This document shows, piece after piece, positions 52,499-63,475 of a DNA stretch of 64,000 nucleotides. Positions within the stretch are counted from its first letter, which is position 1; each line of letters begins with the position of its first letter. Source of the stretch: Eutreptiella sp. 'Long Island Sound 2002' (Eukaryota; Euglenozoa; Euglenophyceae; Eutreptiales; Eutreptiaceae); the NCBI GenBank assembly GCA_964036045.1, contig OZ038402.1, positions 4,898,581 to 4,962,580 of the forward strand, written 5' to 3'. The translations under genes were made by a program, and so were the position numbers. Under the pieces are notes generated by a model that had not been told where the DNA came from, made no database searches, and was given only the letters and a program-made list of their open reading frames with translations.

Positions 52499-52876
52499 CT
52501 ACCGGAAGTGCACCGTGACACGCTCCCTAAGCTCACCCTTCGCCCCGTTGACACTCAAACCATGCTTCCTACAAATGGCCTTGAACTCAACTTTAGTCCA
52601 CTTATGCATATTGCCCCTCTCCATTGCCTGCAACACCACCTCATTCACATCACACGCGAACACCAACTGCGAGGTAGGGTTAGAGGAGGTAGAGGGAACA
52701 GCTAGTGGGTTATGAAGGTCAAAAGAGGAGCTACTGGCGACTTCACCCGGCTGGTCCAAATCCTCGTTACTATCCTCGTCCTCACCCCCCAACCCAACCT
52801 TTTTTTTTTGACAACTCCAAAATTTCATAGAGTACTCATGGGCAACTCCGGCATAAGATACAGTGGATCCCCGCAA
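52499..52876 (-). CDS. SAP-domain-like ORF
   Basis: Minus-strand frame of 125 codons. The C-terminal 36 residues (HKWTKVEFKAICRKHGLSVN, then GAKGELRERVTVHF) fit the SAP helix-turn-helix pattern (L-K-x-x-C/L-x-x-x-G-L-x-x-x-G-x-K-x-x-L-x-x-R), a DNA-binding module of chromatin proteins also found in transposon-encoded proteins. It is preceded by an acidic Ser/Asp linker (GGEDEDSNEDLDQPGEVASS). The N-terminus may continue in an upstream exon, since the first 20 residues start abruptly. Could be a host gene or a mobile-element protein. Confidence 0.5.
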   Translation of the reverse strand: MRGSTVSYAGVAHEYSMKFWSCQKKKVGLGGEDEDSNEDLDQPGEVASSSSFDLHNPLAVPSTSSNPTSQLVFACDVNEVVLQAMERGNMHKWTKVEFKAICRKHGLSVNGAKGELRERVTVHFR

Positions 52877-52979
52877 TGCGGGGCACGTGGCAAAGACCCA
52901 GAGTTCATATGCGCAAACCAGACAGCTCTCTAGTGCGGTAGGTGACCGCCACGCTAGCAGGCAACATATGAGATGAGTA

Positions 52980-54010
52980 ATTGCATAGAATATGTGTCCC
53001 TTAACCGGGTCGATGGTGTAGAGGGGTGCCCTAAGGCGTAATTGCCGGGCACTGCAGCGGTGAGGGTGGGGAACAACACAGACCCTACCCTACATGCATC
53101 GTCACAGACCCCGGGGGGGCATAGAGTCACCTATTGAGATGCTGCCACAAGTCTTGTAGGGTAATAGCCAGAAGTTTCCGACGGTGCCTGCCTGGAGCAT
53201 TGTCCGGAGGCGGTCGTGTGCCTAGTATGCTCGGCCTTGTGCGGCATTCTGTTGGTACGAGAATCATGGTTGGGCCAAATACTGCATCGCCGAGGACGTC
53301 TGGGTTCCTCGGAGTTGGCGTTGTGGGGCAAAGGCATTGGTCACAGCATGTTGCCGCCCACGCTCTGGTATGGTATGATTGTGGCCGGTCCTATGTGCGT
53401 GCTGCTCCACATTGGGCAGCTTCTTGAGAGGTGCGAGCATTCTGTCGCGGTGCCCTCTTCCAGGGGCCCATACGCCCTACTTGCTTCCGGAGGATGGTGT
53501 CCGTGAGGTTGGGCCCTACTACCCGTGGGCGTAGCTCTGTGTACCAAGCTGGCATTGCTGTGGATGGTGCGGTCGGTGCTTGTGGGTCACGGGGGGCATC
53601 GTGAGTTGCCCCCGCAGATGGCGAACACCGTGTAACGCGTGGAACTAGTGGAACTGCCACTAGTGCCCTGAGGTCCGGCGGCAGCGCTCTCGGTATGTGG
53701 TCCCACAATCATTGGGGGATACGTAGACAGGACACATGGTGTAAATCCGCCGCCGATGCCCTAGTCCACCATTCAGTCGGGGGAGAAAAGAAATGCAGGA
53801 TCACGTGTGTGCCAGTCCCCATAGGTCCTCGAGGGTGACAAGCGTTCATCGCTTTCCAGGGGCCATGTCCGGTGGCAGGGCCCCTTCCAGTCCGGACTTC
53901 ACACAAACCAAATAAAAACAAACTGCTACCCTTGGTTGAACATATATAGACACTATACTACTGTGACTGTGATTGGTCTAGTTTGAGCTTCATTCCGAGT
54001 AAAAAATAGC
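52980..54010. other. No gene recognised
   Basis: Open frames of about 100 codons exist on both strands (for example 53134-53427 and 53216-53506), but none carries a motif. Confidence 0.4.
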
Positions 54011-54020
54011 ACGAAGGATT

Positions 54021-54300
54021 TCAAAGTGGGAAAATAACCCTTGCCTCCTCGGGTCCATGATTGGTCTTCGGTGTTGGACAGGCCAAAAAAGATGCCCAGC
54101 GCACGTGGCACGCTAACGCTCCCTCACACTCCAGTCCAGAGCTTGTAACCAATTCTTCTAGGCCTTGCAAAATATTATTTGCTGCTCTGTCTGTAGTCGA
54201 GTACCATTCAGCCTGTAACAACATGGTGGTCTTATTCCACGGCCCTTTCCTGCAAAAGCCCCACAGCAAATCCGTCGCCTTATCTACAACTCACAGCCGC
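54021..54300 (-). pseudogene. Fragment of unknown protein with VDKxxxxLWGFCR motif, copy 2
   Basis: Minus strand: VDKATDLLWGFCRKGPWNKT, then LLQAEWYSTTDRAANNILQG and LEELVTSSGLECEGALACHV. The first block matches copy 1 (VDKHASALWGFCRQWAWDAH). It is cut off upstream by GC-rich sequence. Family unknown. Confidence 0.4.
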
Positions 54301-54484
54301 CATATGTTGTACCCTCTCGCCCCCTTGCAATCTCCCCCCCCTAGCACGCGACGGTCTCCTGGGAGGGGTGGGGAGACACTCACCAAGTGACAGTCTCCGC
54401 GCCCCCTATAACCTAAAGGAAATTTTTCTTCGGTACCTTCGGCGCCTAGTATTTCCTCTGCTTTTTGAGCCAGGTGACGAAATT

Positions 54485-54965
54485 GGACCTGGAAAGCCAA
54501 CCCCACCCTATACCACGTTTTTGAAGCACCGTGATCGCGCACAGATTTGTTCCAGGTGAAAGCTGGAATGCTTTTGCGCATCCTGACACACGGATGCATG
54601 GCCAAAATCAACTCCGGCCGTTGGGCCAACCAATAGGCAGTTTTGCACTATTTGGGTGTGTTACCTTGGACACCCAAAGGTGACCTAGAAACTCAACGCA
54701 ACCTTTTCCCATGTCCCTGTCAACCACCTTGATTGCACACAGATGTGATCCGGGCGACAGCCGGAACTCTTTTGCCCGTTGCCAAGTGCGCGTGCGCAGC
54801 CAAAATCAGTTCCGGCCATTGGGCCAGCCAACCGGCATTTTTTTAGACTGTTGGGGAATATTGCCCCAGACACTGAAAGAGGACCTGAAAACTCAACCCT
54901 ACCTTTTCCCTCTCAAGCACGCTCATAGCACACAAATTTGTTCCGAGAAAAAAAAGGAACTTTTT
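54485..54965. repeat. Three diverged units of about 195 bp
   Basis: GGACCTGGAAAGCC.., GACCTAGAAACTCAACGCAA and GACCTGAAAACTCAACCCTA start units at about 54489, 54681 and 54883. Each continues with GCACACAGATTTGTTCC-like and CCAAAATCAxxTCCGGCC-like blocks. Confidence 0.75.
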
Positions 54966-55019
54966 TGCACATTGCAAAGCGGGCGCAGCTAGATAGGATT
55001 TCGCCATTGGGCTAGCCAA

Positions 55020-55125
55020 CATGGGTGTCACCCTGGGGGTCACGGGTGTCAATATGGGTGTCAACGTGGGTGTCGTGGGTGTCAATGTGGGTGTCGGCGG
55101 GCTTCGGCGTGACTGTGAAGGGTGT
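55020..55125. repeat. GGGTGTCAA(T/C)GT simple repeat
   Basis: About seven units of GTGGGTGTC with short variants. Confidence 0.75.
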
Positions 55126-55496
55126 CAAGGTGGACTACGCCAACTGGGGCTTTCTCTCTGATATACCACTGTTTACTTCCTCCACCCACGCCGTTAGACA
55201 TGTTTTCCCACCACGGTTGGCCCATCATCCACAAGTCCGTTCAAACACATCCTTCCTTCTTCATAGACACTCTGACTTGGCAGTGCGGCTTAACCGCACA
55301 TGCCGCCAGAACGCACAGCACAAGTAAAAATTGGATGGAAAATGCTACTCATATTGCTTAGGATTTTGGAAAATGCCACCAATGTATGCCCAGCAACCCG
55401 ACTCGTATCGCAAGGAGGATTTTAAAAATTGCCGGCAACATTGCATACAAAATTTGTTCCAAGTGTACCTAGGAATCTCGTCTGGAAGGCCGTCCC

Positions 55497-55535
55497 TATG
55501 ACCACCCCTTATGACCACCCCTTATGACCACCCCT
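55497..55535. repeat. TTATGACCACCCC, three stray copies
   Basis: Exact units of the 13-bp minisatellite at 11293-11674, 44 kb away. Confidence 0.9.
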
Positions 55536-55828
55536 AAACACCACCTCTGTCTCCATTTGTTCAGCACCACCCTTCCCACCCTTGGCGCCAACCCCCATAC
55601 TTGGAGGGAGCTGTTTCCAACTTTTATTGTTTTCTTTTACAAATATTATTGCATTAAGAGTAGTTGCATTATCATCTATTGCTATGTCATTGTTTGTTTT
55701 CTCACCAGTTTTGGAACCTTTTTTTTCAAGGCTTGAATGTTTCTGCTTCAATGAGTGTGCGCTCTAATGTTCAACAGTCAATGGTTTCTAACTCTGGGCG
55801 GGAAGAAAATTGCTCTGCGGGGGGGGGG

Positions 55829-55889
55829 GTGACACGGAAGCCCATTTTCCCAACCACCCCCCTCCTTGGCCGCCGTGACGGGGGGGGGG
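55829..55889. repeat. CCATTTTCCCAACC-(C)n-GCCGTGACGGG repeat, third copy
   Basis: GTGACACGGAAGCCCATTTT, CCCAACC, CCTTGGCCGCCGTGACGGG. Same family as 32264 and 32905. Confidence 0.6.
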
Positions 55890-55959
55890 TTCAGGGCGGG
55901 GGTGCCCGGCCTGCCGTGCCGGGGGGGGGGGGGTCAACCCAACATCTATGGGGGAATCT

Positions 55960-56095
55960 TTGCACTGCACGCGCACTGCGCGCTACTTTTACACTATGTT
56001 CCCCCCGAAGAGCCCCCAAGCACACCCCTTGGAAACGCCCTTAGAATTAGGTGACCCAAACTGCCCCAGCTCAAGAAAGTTGCAAATTGGGGTAC
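55960..56095. repeat. 130-bp repeat, copies at 55960 and 57600
   Basis: TCTTTGCACTGC, GCGCGCACTGC units, CTACTTTTAxACTATGTTC, GAAGAGCCCCCAAGCACACC and AGCTCAAGAAAGTTGCAA are shared with 57600-57772. Copy 2 ends where the pol fragment of copy 1 begins. Confidence 0.85.
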
Positions 56096-56310
56096 ACAGT
56101 ACCACTCTCGCTCCTTTAAGGGCGATCTGGGTCAACACCTTAGCAAGTTGGGAGAATGGGGAGTTAGCATAGCAGAACCCCATCGATCTCCAGTAGAAGC
56201 GATAGGCGTTATTGAGGTATCGCGAACAGTAGAGCTGCATCATATGCTGCTCCTTACTTGCGAACAACTCCACCTGAACTTCATTCAGGTCTACCACCCC
56301 TGCATTCTCG
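55989..56310 (-). pseudogene. Retroelement pol fragment (domain after RNase H)
   Basis: Minus strand: VDLNEVQVELFASKEQHMMQ, YCSRYLNNAYRFYWRSMGFC, YANSPFSQLAKVLTQIALKG and ARVVLCTPI. This resembles the conserved DLFAxxxNxxLxxYxS...YANPPFSLLxKVLxKI...VVLxxP segment that follows RNase H in DIRS/Ty3-like pol proteins. About 90 residues remain. Satellite sequence (GGGGTCCCCAACAAAGG) starts directly upstream at about 56330. Confidence 0.55.
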
Positions 56311-57599
56311 GGGGTCCCCAACAAAGGGGGACAAAATAAGAAGTCAAAACGTTCGCTAGGGGTCACCATGATGCCCCTAGGGGCCCCTAGTATCTCAAAG
56401 AGTGGGTCTCTAGAACGGCCAGACGCCCAAATAGTTGCACTGCGCGCGCACTGCGCTTAAGGCTCCCCCCAGGGGTCAAAATGATACTCACCTCGCGCTG
56501 ATCATTTTGACTTCTCAAATGTGGGGAGGGGGATATAATTGGTGGAAAAAACTTTTTCGGGCCAAAATTTGTGTTGCTGCGGAATGCAGAAGGAAACTTG
56601 GGGCTGTTTTGCTTCAAAAGTGACGGATCTTTGCACCCTCAATTGATGCTGCGATTTCACATATCAAGTGGGGCGGGGACACAGTGACCTAAGGGGTTAG
56701 CATACACCAACGGAGGCCTCCACTCTACCTCCTCAGCAATGCAATGGTGATTGTAGCCGCCCACACCCCCTGCCGGGGGGGGGGGGGGCATGGGCGATTT
56801 CTCTTCCGCATGGCCCAACACCGAAGAGGCTGCCTCACAGGGTGCCCAATCCTGCAAATCATACATTTTGTCACGTTTTGCGTTTGGGATCACCACTTCA
56901 TGGGGTGCCTAGTCAACAAGTACATCGTCTGTCACACTATGGTTGTGTGACATTGTGTTCTCACGGGATTGCGCGGAACCGCTTGACACATGCACTTCGC
57001 ACCAGAAAAAAAAACTCCCTAGGGGATAGACCCATCTACCACTTTCACTTCAATATCCATTTCATCAAGGCATCGCTTGCACTGTGTTTGTCCCAAACCC
57101 CCACCATAGTGTAACGTCTTATGCACCTGCTTGTGCACCTCAAATAATTGTCTACTTCCGCTGCCTTTTGGAGTCGCTACTCGACTTCCGTTCGGGTGCT
57201 TGTGGCTTCCGTGCAGATGAAGCTGCCACCGCTGCTACAGACGCTGCCTTCCTCATTGGGCTGCGACCCTAGCAACGTCGCATAGAAACCGGCCTCGGGT
57301 GTGTTGATTTGCATCCACCATATCGCGTGTTTCCCTTGATATCGTGAACAAATCTTGAAAGCCTATGAAACCGCCACAAGTCTTGGCAACGGATACGCCC
57401 TGATTTGGCACACATCCCCCTTGTTCCCACATCGTCCAAAGTGACACGTTGGTGCAACGTGATTCGTCACATAAGGGAAAGTTGTTTGAGGCTCCGTCCT
57501 ACGCGATAAACCTTGCCCAACACCCCATCTCACAGAATTTCAACTTCTACTTGCTAATTGGTGCCGTGCGGGGGATCCCCAACGGAATTGCTACATAAC

Positions 57600-57772
57600 C
57601 CCTGGGAAAATCAGAGGGAGAGTCTTTGCACTGCGTGCGCACTGCGCGCGCACTGCACGCGCACTGCGCGCTACTTTTAGACTATGTTCTCCCCGAAGAG
57701 CCCCCAAGCACACCCCTTGGAAATGCCCTTAGAATTAAGTGACCCAAACTGCCCCAGCTCAAGAAAGTTGCA
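57600..57772. repeat. 130-bp repeat, second copy
   Basis: Same as 55960-56095, with three more GCGCACTGC units. Confidence 0.85.
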
Positions 57773-57814
57773 ATTGATTTTATGCAGGCATGCATTTTCA
57801 GCAAAATTGGTAAT

Positions 57815-58165
57815 TCTTTCTTTGCGGTAAGGTCGTTTTTTTCTATTTTTGCGGTAAACGCGTGTAGGAAAAAGTCGTCACATCGTGTAATTTTTTTTTG
57901 CGGTAAGGCGTGTAGTTTTTTTTTGCGGTAAATGCGTGTAACAAAAAAATTGTCACGTCGTGTAATTTTTTTCTTGCGGTAAGTCGTGTAATTTTTTTTT
58001 GCGGTAAATGTGTGTAACGAAAAAATCGTCACGTCGTGTAATTTTTTTTGCGATAGATGCGTGTGACGGGCTTACACGACCTACCGCAAAAAAAAATTTA
58101 CACGACTAGAAGATTTTTTCGTTACACGCATTTACCGCAAAAAAAAAAACACAAATTACACAAAT
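57815..58165. repeat. TTTTTTTGCGGTAAATGCGTG repeat with inversion
   Basis: Units of TTTGCGGTAAATGCGTGTAA, CGAAAAAATCGTCACGTCGT and GTAATTTTTTT run to about 58065, then reverse complements (ACGACCTACCGCAAAAAAA, TTCGTTACACGCATTTACCG) to 58150. The long frames on both strands are repeat artefacts. Confidence 0.85.
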
Positions 58166-58615
58166 TACAACATACACTGGAAGATGGAAGTGAAGGAGCT
58201 GGACCACTGGACATAGGCGCATCTGGGGCAGCATCGCACGCACAACACGGCCGAGTTCTGATCAGCTTTCGCCACCACAGTGCAGCCCCCGTGTGGGGAG
58301 TGCCGAAGGCTGACATGCGGTACCCGTGTACTACAGAAGGGCGCCTGGCCGCCGAATGGAGCTGCGATGACTGTTGCACAGCCTGACGAGAGACTGTGAA
58401 CAGGTTGGCAGCGAGAATCCTGAAAACTGTAATTGCCCGTCAGCAAGCCCTCCCCCCCCCCCCCCACACACCGATGCTCAGGGTTTGGAGCAAACATGGA
58501 GGAACTCATGCCACGCACAGCACAGTGCCTCCAACAGCTGTTGCTGTACCTAACTGCAACAGGTAACACCTGTAAACTTGCAAATACGCACCAATGCACC
58601 TCGTTGTTTCCAGGC

Positions 58616-58819
58616 CAGGCCTTTGCTTAATGGGGGGGGGGGGGTTCCGGGGCTCCCGGGGGCAGTTACAATGGCGGTTGCAGGTGACTCACAAAGCGGT
58701 TGGGAGCAGGTACTGGCGGTTGGAGGGGCGGTTGCAGGTGGTTGGGGGGCAAGCAAAGGCATGAGGCAAGGGGTTGTGTGACCCTTGGGTAACCCCCCCT
58801 CCCCTTAAGCAAAGGCCTG
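58616..58819. mobile_element. hAT-like MITE, copy 2 (204 bp)
   Basis: 15-bp perfect terminal inverted repeats CAGGCCTTTGCTTAA, exact 8-bp target duplication TTCCAGGC (58608-58615 and 58820-58827). As in copy 1, a G run follows the left end and a C run precedes the right end. The interior is rich in GCGGTTGxxGG units, unlike copy 1, so only the ends are shared. Confidence 0.9.
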
Positions 58820-59486
58820 TTCCAGGCAAACATAGCACAAGCACGGCCGAGCGTAGGATGAGTGGAGGAGGGCGGCTGGCAGGGGCCGGGGGGAGTAGGG
58901 CAGCGCGCGAGGCGGGTCGCGGGTGGTGGCGGTATGGGGTGCACGTCCCTACAGGACCAAGCCCCCCCCTTTGACTGTCCAGACACCACATTGCGGCGGG
59001 GGGTGGCTGCTGACGTCAAGCCCCCCGACATCCTCCTCGGGGACCTCTCGCAGACCTTCCGACATCCCCCAGGACCCCCCAATCCAGCGTTCCATCGCCC
59101 ATCATGCCCCCTTCGCCTCACCCTGGCATCAGCCCCCCTTAGCCCCCTGGGGATCACGCAACCCGATCCACAGCGAATCAGAGGTGCCCACCGCTACGCC
59201 CCCGCCCCTTGAAAAAACAAAAATCGGACCCGAGGCGGCTGTGAGCCAAAAGCAAGAGAGCCCGATCCCCCAGTCCGTTGCCAAACGTCCGGGGACATAC
59301 CTTTGACCACCCCGAGAAACGATATGAGAAGGTGACGCGAGTGTGGCCGATCGATCCAGCTCAGACCTCATCAGATCCCGACGCCCCCCCCCCCTTCCCT
59401 GCAGACCCCCCCCGCCCTCCTGTAATCGCCGTTCATCACCCTGAACCGCCGGTAGGTGCCATCCAACCACCGAGAGACTCCAGTCG

Positions 59487-59552
59487 GTTGAGAGGTCAGA
59501 GCACATGACTCCTACACCCAGAGTCCCAGGTTCGAATCCCACGATTCGGGGG
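59487..59552 (+). tRNA. tRNA-like sequence with intact B box
   Basis: Box-A-like GGTTGAGAGGTCAGAGCA, a GACTC/GAGTC stem with a 9-base loop, and a perfect B box GGTTCGAATCC. T-stem and acceptor pairing fail, so it is more likely a tRNA-derived SINE head or pseudo-tRNA. Confidence 0.3.
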
Positions 59553-60778
59553 TTCCACTCGACCGGCGCTGGGGTGCAGCTGCGGCCTCCAAACACTCCC
59601 CATGATCGAGAGGTCGCATGCGGGGCTTGAGGCCGATGGTTGGAACGAAACCGAGTCGCGCGCTCGGCGCAAGGTCCCCCGGAACAGGCTCGATGCCCCG
59701 AACCACCCTGCAACCGCTCCAGGCCACCGCCCGACTGTGTTGGCCCCCCTCCAACTGCCGCCGATTCGTGGATCACCCGCCATCCCCCCCAGAGGAGACC
59801 AGAGCATGGGAACAGCACCTCCGAACCCCCTCGCCCCCGCCCCCGTCTGCCTCGTGCGTCCGGGCCCCTACATCCCGGCAGCCCTCACACACTTCGGTCG
59901 GGCCGGGCTGGTGGCTGCACTGGAGGCCCGGTGACGCGCGCGCGCGCGACGCCCCCCAAATCCGCCCCCAATCCATGGACGATCCTGTACCGTGGGCAGG
60001 GGCACGCACACTGGTCCAGGGCCTCCGCGGTGGGCGTGCCAGTGGCGTGATGGACGACGCGGGATCGGAGGATCGCCGGGTCGAACCCCGGCAACTACCG
60101 GCGCGGGAGGAGGGCGGGGCCTGTCGGGGCTCACCCTGAAGCCCAAAGGCCGCCGTGTCCGGAGCGACTCCGCCCACGCCCCCCCAACACGAAGACGGAG
60201 GGCGTGTGCTGGCGCATCGGCACCACGGGGGCGGGGGGGGGGGGGGGCTGCCGAGCGCAACAGCCCGTTGTTTGGCGTGAAATCAGCCAATCGAGTAAAA
60301 TCGAGAGGGGGTAACCCCAGGGAAGTGTTAGAAGGGGGACAGGGGGGGGGGGGATTTGGCATGTCGCATTTTTGGGGGGGGGGGGCCAAAAAAGAATTTT
60401 TTTTGTTTACCAAAAATGGTCGACCAGATTTTCCCAACGGTATTTTTTTTTCGTTTGTTCCCACGGTGGTCACTTGAATCTTTGGGGGGGGGGGACCAGG
60501 GGGGGGGGGGGTCCTCCTCCTGCAGCTGTCAGCCGTTCCATTACATCCGTGCGGCACTCCCCCCCCCGGCCCCTCTGCTGCTGCTGGTGCTGAGTGGGTA
60601 AGCGGTCCTCTGGGGGACGGAGCGGGGGGACGTGTGGCACAGCGGAGCATGGGGCCAGAGAAGGGCGCCTGCAGTGCTGACAGCGATTTGGGAGGCAGGG
60701 GGCGCTTTGGTCTGGGGGGGGGGGGGATCCAGGGGAGGGCATACAGGGATGCATTCGAAGGAAAGGGACCTCAGAGAC

Positions 60779-60958
60779 GGCCCCAGGGGCGGTTAGACAG
60801 CGGTTGGAGGAGGTTGCCGAAGCGGTTGGGGGCGGTTACTGTCGGTTACAAATGCCATTGAAGCTGCCACTTGCCGTTAGGGAGACAGCGGCTGGGCATA
60901 GGCTGGGCGCCCTTGAAGGGGGGGTACCTCCCCCTGTTCCACTGCATCCCTCGGGGCA
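60779..60958. repeat. Dispersed repeat X, copy 2
   Basis: GGCGGTTAGACAGCGGTTGG, AAGCGGTTGGGGGCGGTTAC, TGTCGGTTACAAATGCCATT and on to CATCCCTC, matching 6345-6535 over about 180 bp. Confidence 0.75.
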
Positions 60959-61546
60959 TGGCCATTCTAATACTTCACAAGGTAAACCCCTTTGTGGGGT
61001 CACCGTGTTTTCGAGTATCGGCTGCTCTGCACCCTCGTGGACACAGCATGGTTGGGCATGCCAGTGCACAAACAGGCTTGACGCAGCGAGCCACCCGGCA
61101 CAAAACGTGGCCAGACCCAACACGGAGGGGGGGTTCTACCTGCAGTAGTGCGAAATGCCTGCTTTGGCGTAGGAACCTCGCAACCGAAAAACGGGGGGGG
61201 GGGTACATAACACCCGCAGTTTCCGTAGCACCCCCTCCGCTCCCCAGAGATGGATTAGAAGAGAGGAAGGGGGGGTCTGGAACCCAAACATTTGTGTACC
61301 AAAAATAGAATCAATATTTCCTTTGCAAATTCCATTTTTTCCCGGGATGAAATCTGGGTTCACGGGGTGGGGGGGTCAGGCACCCCCTCTCCTCCCTCCT
61401 TGTCAGCCGTTCAATCACATCCCTGCCCCTCCCTGCCCCTCCCCTGTGGTTCACACCCGCTGGCAGAGCCACAGTGCTGCCTAACCCCCCACCCCCCCAT
61501 CTCACTCACACCCCATCGCACGCCCTACGGACGCGGCCCTCGCGCC

Positions 61547-61819
61547 TCACCCCACATCGCACTGGTGGCTGACTTGGAACTCGGCGCGCGCATGTGTCCG
61601 AGAGATGATGGTGTACTCGATGCACCGATACCCAAAGCAGCCCCAGTGGTTGGGCTCGCGGTACGTGATCATGTACCCGCACGCGTCGAGGGCCTCAAAG
61701 AAGCGCTGGTGCTGCTCGCAGTACTGCCCGTGCAGTTCAATGTTCAGGTGCTGAAACCGCACCTGACAGTCGGTTAGGATGGCCTCAAAAAGGGGCCACT
61801 CGGTGTTTTCTACGTCGAC
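61547..61819 (-). CDS. METTL24-like last exon
   Basis: Acceptor TTCATGCCGCAG (to 61820), 90 codons and TGA. Starts VDVENTEWPLFEAILTD and ends VSHQCDVG. A GTGAGG lies across the stop, so continued splicing cannot be excluded. Confidence 0.8.
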   Translation of the reverse strand, partial: VDVENTEWPLFEAILTDCQVRFQHLNIELHGQYCEQHQRFFEALDACGYMITYREPNHWGCFGYRCIEYTIISRTHARAEFQVSHQCDVG

Positions 61820-63186
61820 CTGCGGCATGAAGGAGAAAATGGCGGGGGGGGGACGGGGAGGGGTAGAGGGGGAGGGCGGGTGGAGGGGGGAGGGAAAGTG
61901 CGAGAGACGGAGAGAATATGGGGAATGGGGTTGGGGGGTCAGGGAGAGAGGAAGGGAGGGATGGAGGGAGATGGAGGGGGAGATAGAGAGGGAGAGGGGG
62001 AGCGGGGGGGGGGGGATTTGGATTTGGATTTGGATTTGCGGGGCGATCTTAAGGCTCAAAGGCCGCCTGGGGTGGCGCATAGGCCGCCCGGGGTGGCGCA
62101 TGATGGTGCTCCCGACGACGCTGCATATCGGCTGGCTGTCCATGCCATATGATGCACTCCTGGGGCCCTCGTTGGAACCTCCTGTTGCGCCCTCCGCGTT
62201 CCCGGGCCGGGCGGGCCGTGCCGGGCTGCGCCCCGTGCCCTGGTCGGGGCGCTCCGGATGTGTGGCCGCCACCCTCCGGTGCGCTGTCTCTCGCCCCTGC
62301 CCACGGTCTTGAGGGGCTGCAGCACGTGGACAGCTGCTCAGTGCAGCCAAGGCATTGACAAGGCTCTCCGCTCACCCCCCAAATTGCCGGCATGACTTTT
62401 GTCCATGTCCCTGTCGGGCACGTTGTCCAGTCATGGGCCGCCAACTTGACACTCCGGGGCCACCGACCGTTAAAACGGGCCGTTTGGCCGATTGCAGCGA
62501 CACAGCGTCGATCTCGACACAGGTCCCGTCGAATCCTCTCGTCACTTAACTTGTAAGGGCCCCTAAACAATGGAAGGGGTCCCGGATCCGATCTCCGCAT
62601 ACTCCGGAACCCGCCCCCCCCCCGATGGGGCCCCACTCGGGTCTGCAAGGGCTGTCTCCCTTCAGAAGCTTCAAAATGCTCCCGGAGGTTTATGGGTTTT
62701 AGGGGTGGGAGGGGGCTGCTCTTTCCACGGCTGCCAGATTGCCTCCAGCTGCCCTGATGATTGCGCCGCGCGCGCCAAGTGGTCCCGGCAGAGGGGGGGG
62801 GGGGGCGGTTAGCCTCCACCCGCCGACGGTTAACTGCCAGCCGCCGACAGTTGATGGGCCCAGACCACTTGATGGTTTTCGGCGGTTGTTTCAGCGCATA
62901 TTCCAAAATGGTAGCTTTTTTATACGCCCGCTTGTTCTTTCGGGCCGTTCGGGCCCACTGGAAGAGAGTGGTACGATTGTCGGACTGCAAAGTAATGGGT
63001 GTGGGATCTTTGGGGGCGCCCGCACCTGATCGCAGAAGCAACGCATACTTTGAGCATGTCTATGGTCCGGCCCTCGTGCCCCAGCATCTGCAGGATTTGG
63101 GGCAGCGTTCGGGCCGGATACGGGGACCGCCTCGGCTTGCGCTGCACCCACATGTGATGCAACCGAATGTTGGAGGTGTCCAGCAG
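61547..63186 (-). CDS. METTL24/FkbM-like methyltransferase, last two exons
   Basis: Two exons on the minus strand: 63186-63049 and 61819-61547, joined by a GT-AG intron in phase 0. Spliced, they read ...TLPQILQMLGHEGRTIDMLK | VDVENTEWPLFEAIL...LNIELH...FFEALDACGYMITYREPNHWG...CIEYTII. The LKxDVExxEW motif, the IELH box and the GY-x(n)-EPN-x(n)-EY end are those of FkbM-type methyltransferases, in particular the METTL24-like group, which use S-adenosylmethionine; the substrate is unknown. The SAM-binding N-terminal half should lie beyond 63186 and the right edge. The frame ends at TGA 61549-61547. Confidence 0.8.
61845..62045. repeat. Purine-rich tract with (GGATTT)n
   Basis: About 170 bases of G/A-rich sequence (GGGAGGG, AGAGAGGAAG) ending in four GGATTT units (62016-62038). 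It lies in the intron of the methyltransferase gene, so on the coding strand it is a long pyrimidine tract near the acceptor at 61820. Confidence 0.8.
63049..63186 (-). CDS. METTL24-like exon n-1
   Basis: Acceptor GTTCCGCTGCAG (to 63187), 46 codons from LLDTSNIRLHHMWVQ to RTIDMLK, donor GTATGC at 63048. Phase 0 at both ends. Confidence 0.75.
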
Positions 63187-63417
63187 CTGCAGCGGAACAG
63201 TGGGCAGAGGGAGTCGTGCGGTGGGTGGGCCGACCCATGAGACATGGGGCAAGGCACCCGCGGCACCAGGCACGCCGGACATCGACCCGTCACACCATGA
63301 CCCAGGGCTGTCCTTCAGGGGCGGGGGGGGGGGATGGAGAAAAAAGAAAGGGCTTCGTAATGCCAACAGAAACGAACGTCCTCTCTGCTTCATGGTCATG
63401 GGAACTTCTCTACTTCA

Positions 63418-63475
63418 ACGGTTGGCGGTTGGCGGTTGGCGGTTGGCGGTTGGCGGTTGGCGGTTGGCGGTTGGT
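63418..63475. repeat. (GGCGGTTG)n
   Basis: Eight units, 7-8 bp. The GGCGGTTGG word is also scattered at 8.18, 58.67-58.75 and 60.79-60.84 kb. Confidence 0.9.

Larger units (their letters stand above)
58830..61540. other. GC-rich region without a secure gene
   Basis: Many G/C runs. A plus-strand end RPGPYIPAALTHFGRAGLVA followed by LEAR and TGA (about 59850-59934) looks protein-like and could be a last exon, but no partner exon was found. Confidence 0.35.

Noticed and set aside
60060-60115. GCCGGGTCGAACCCCGGC hairpin resembling a tRNA T arm
   Set aside because: The T loop is one base short, and no D or anticodon arm precedes it.
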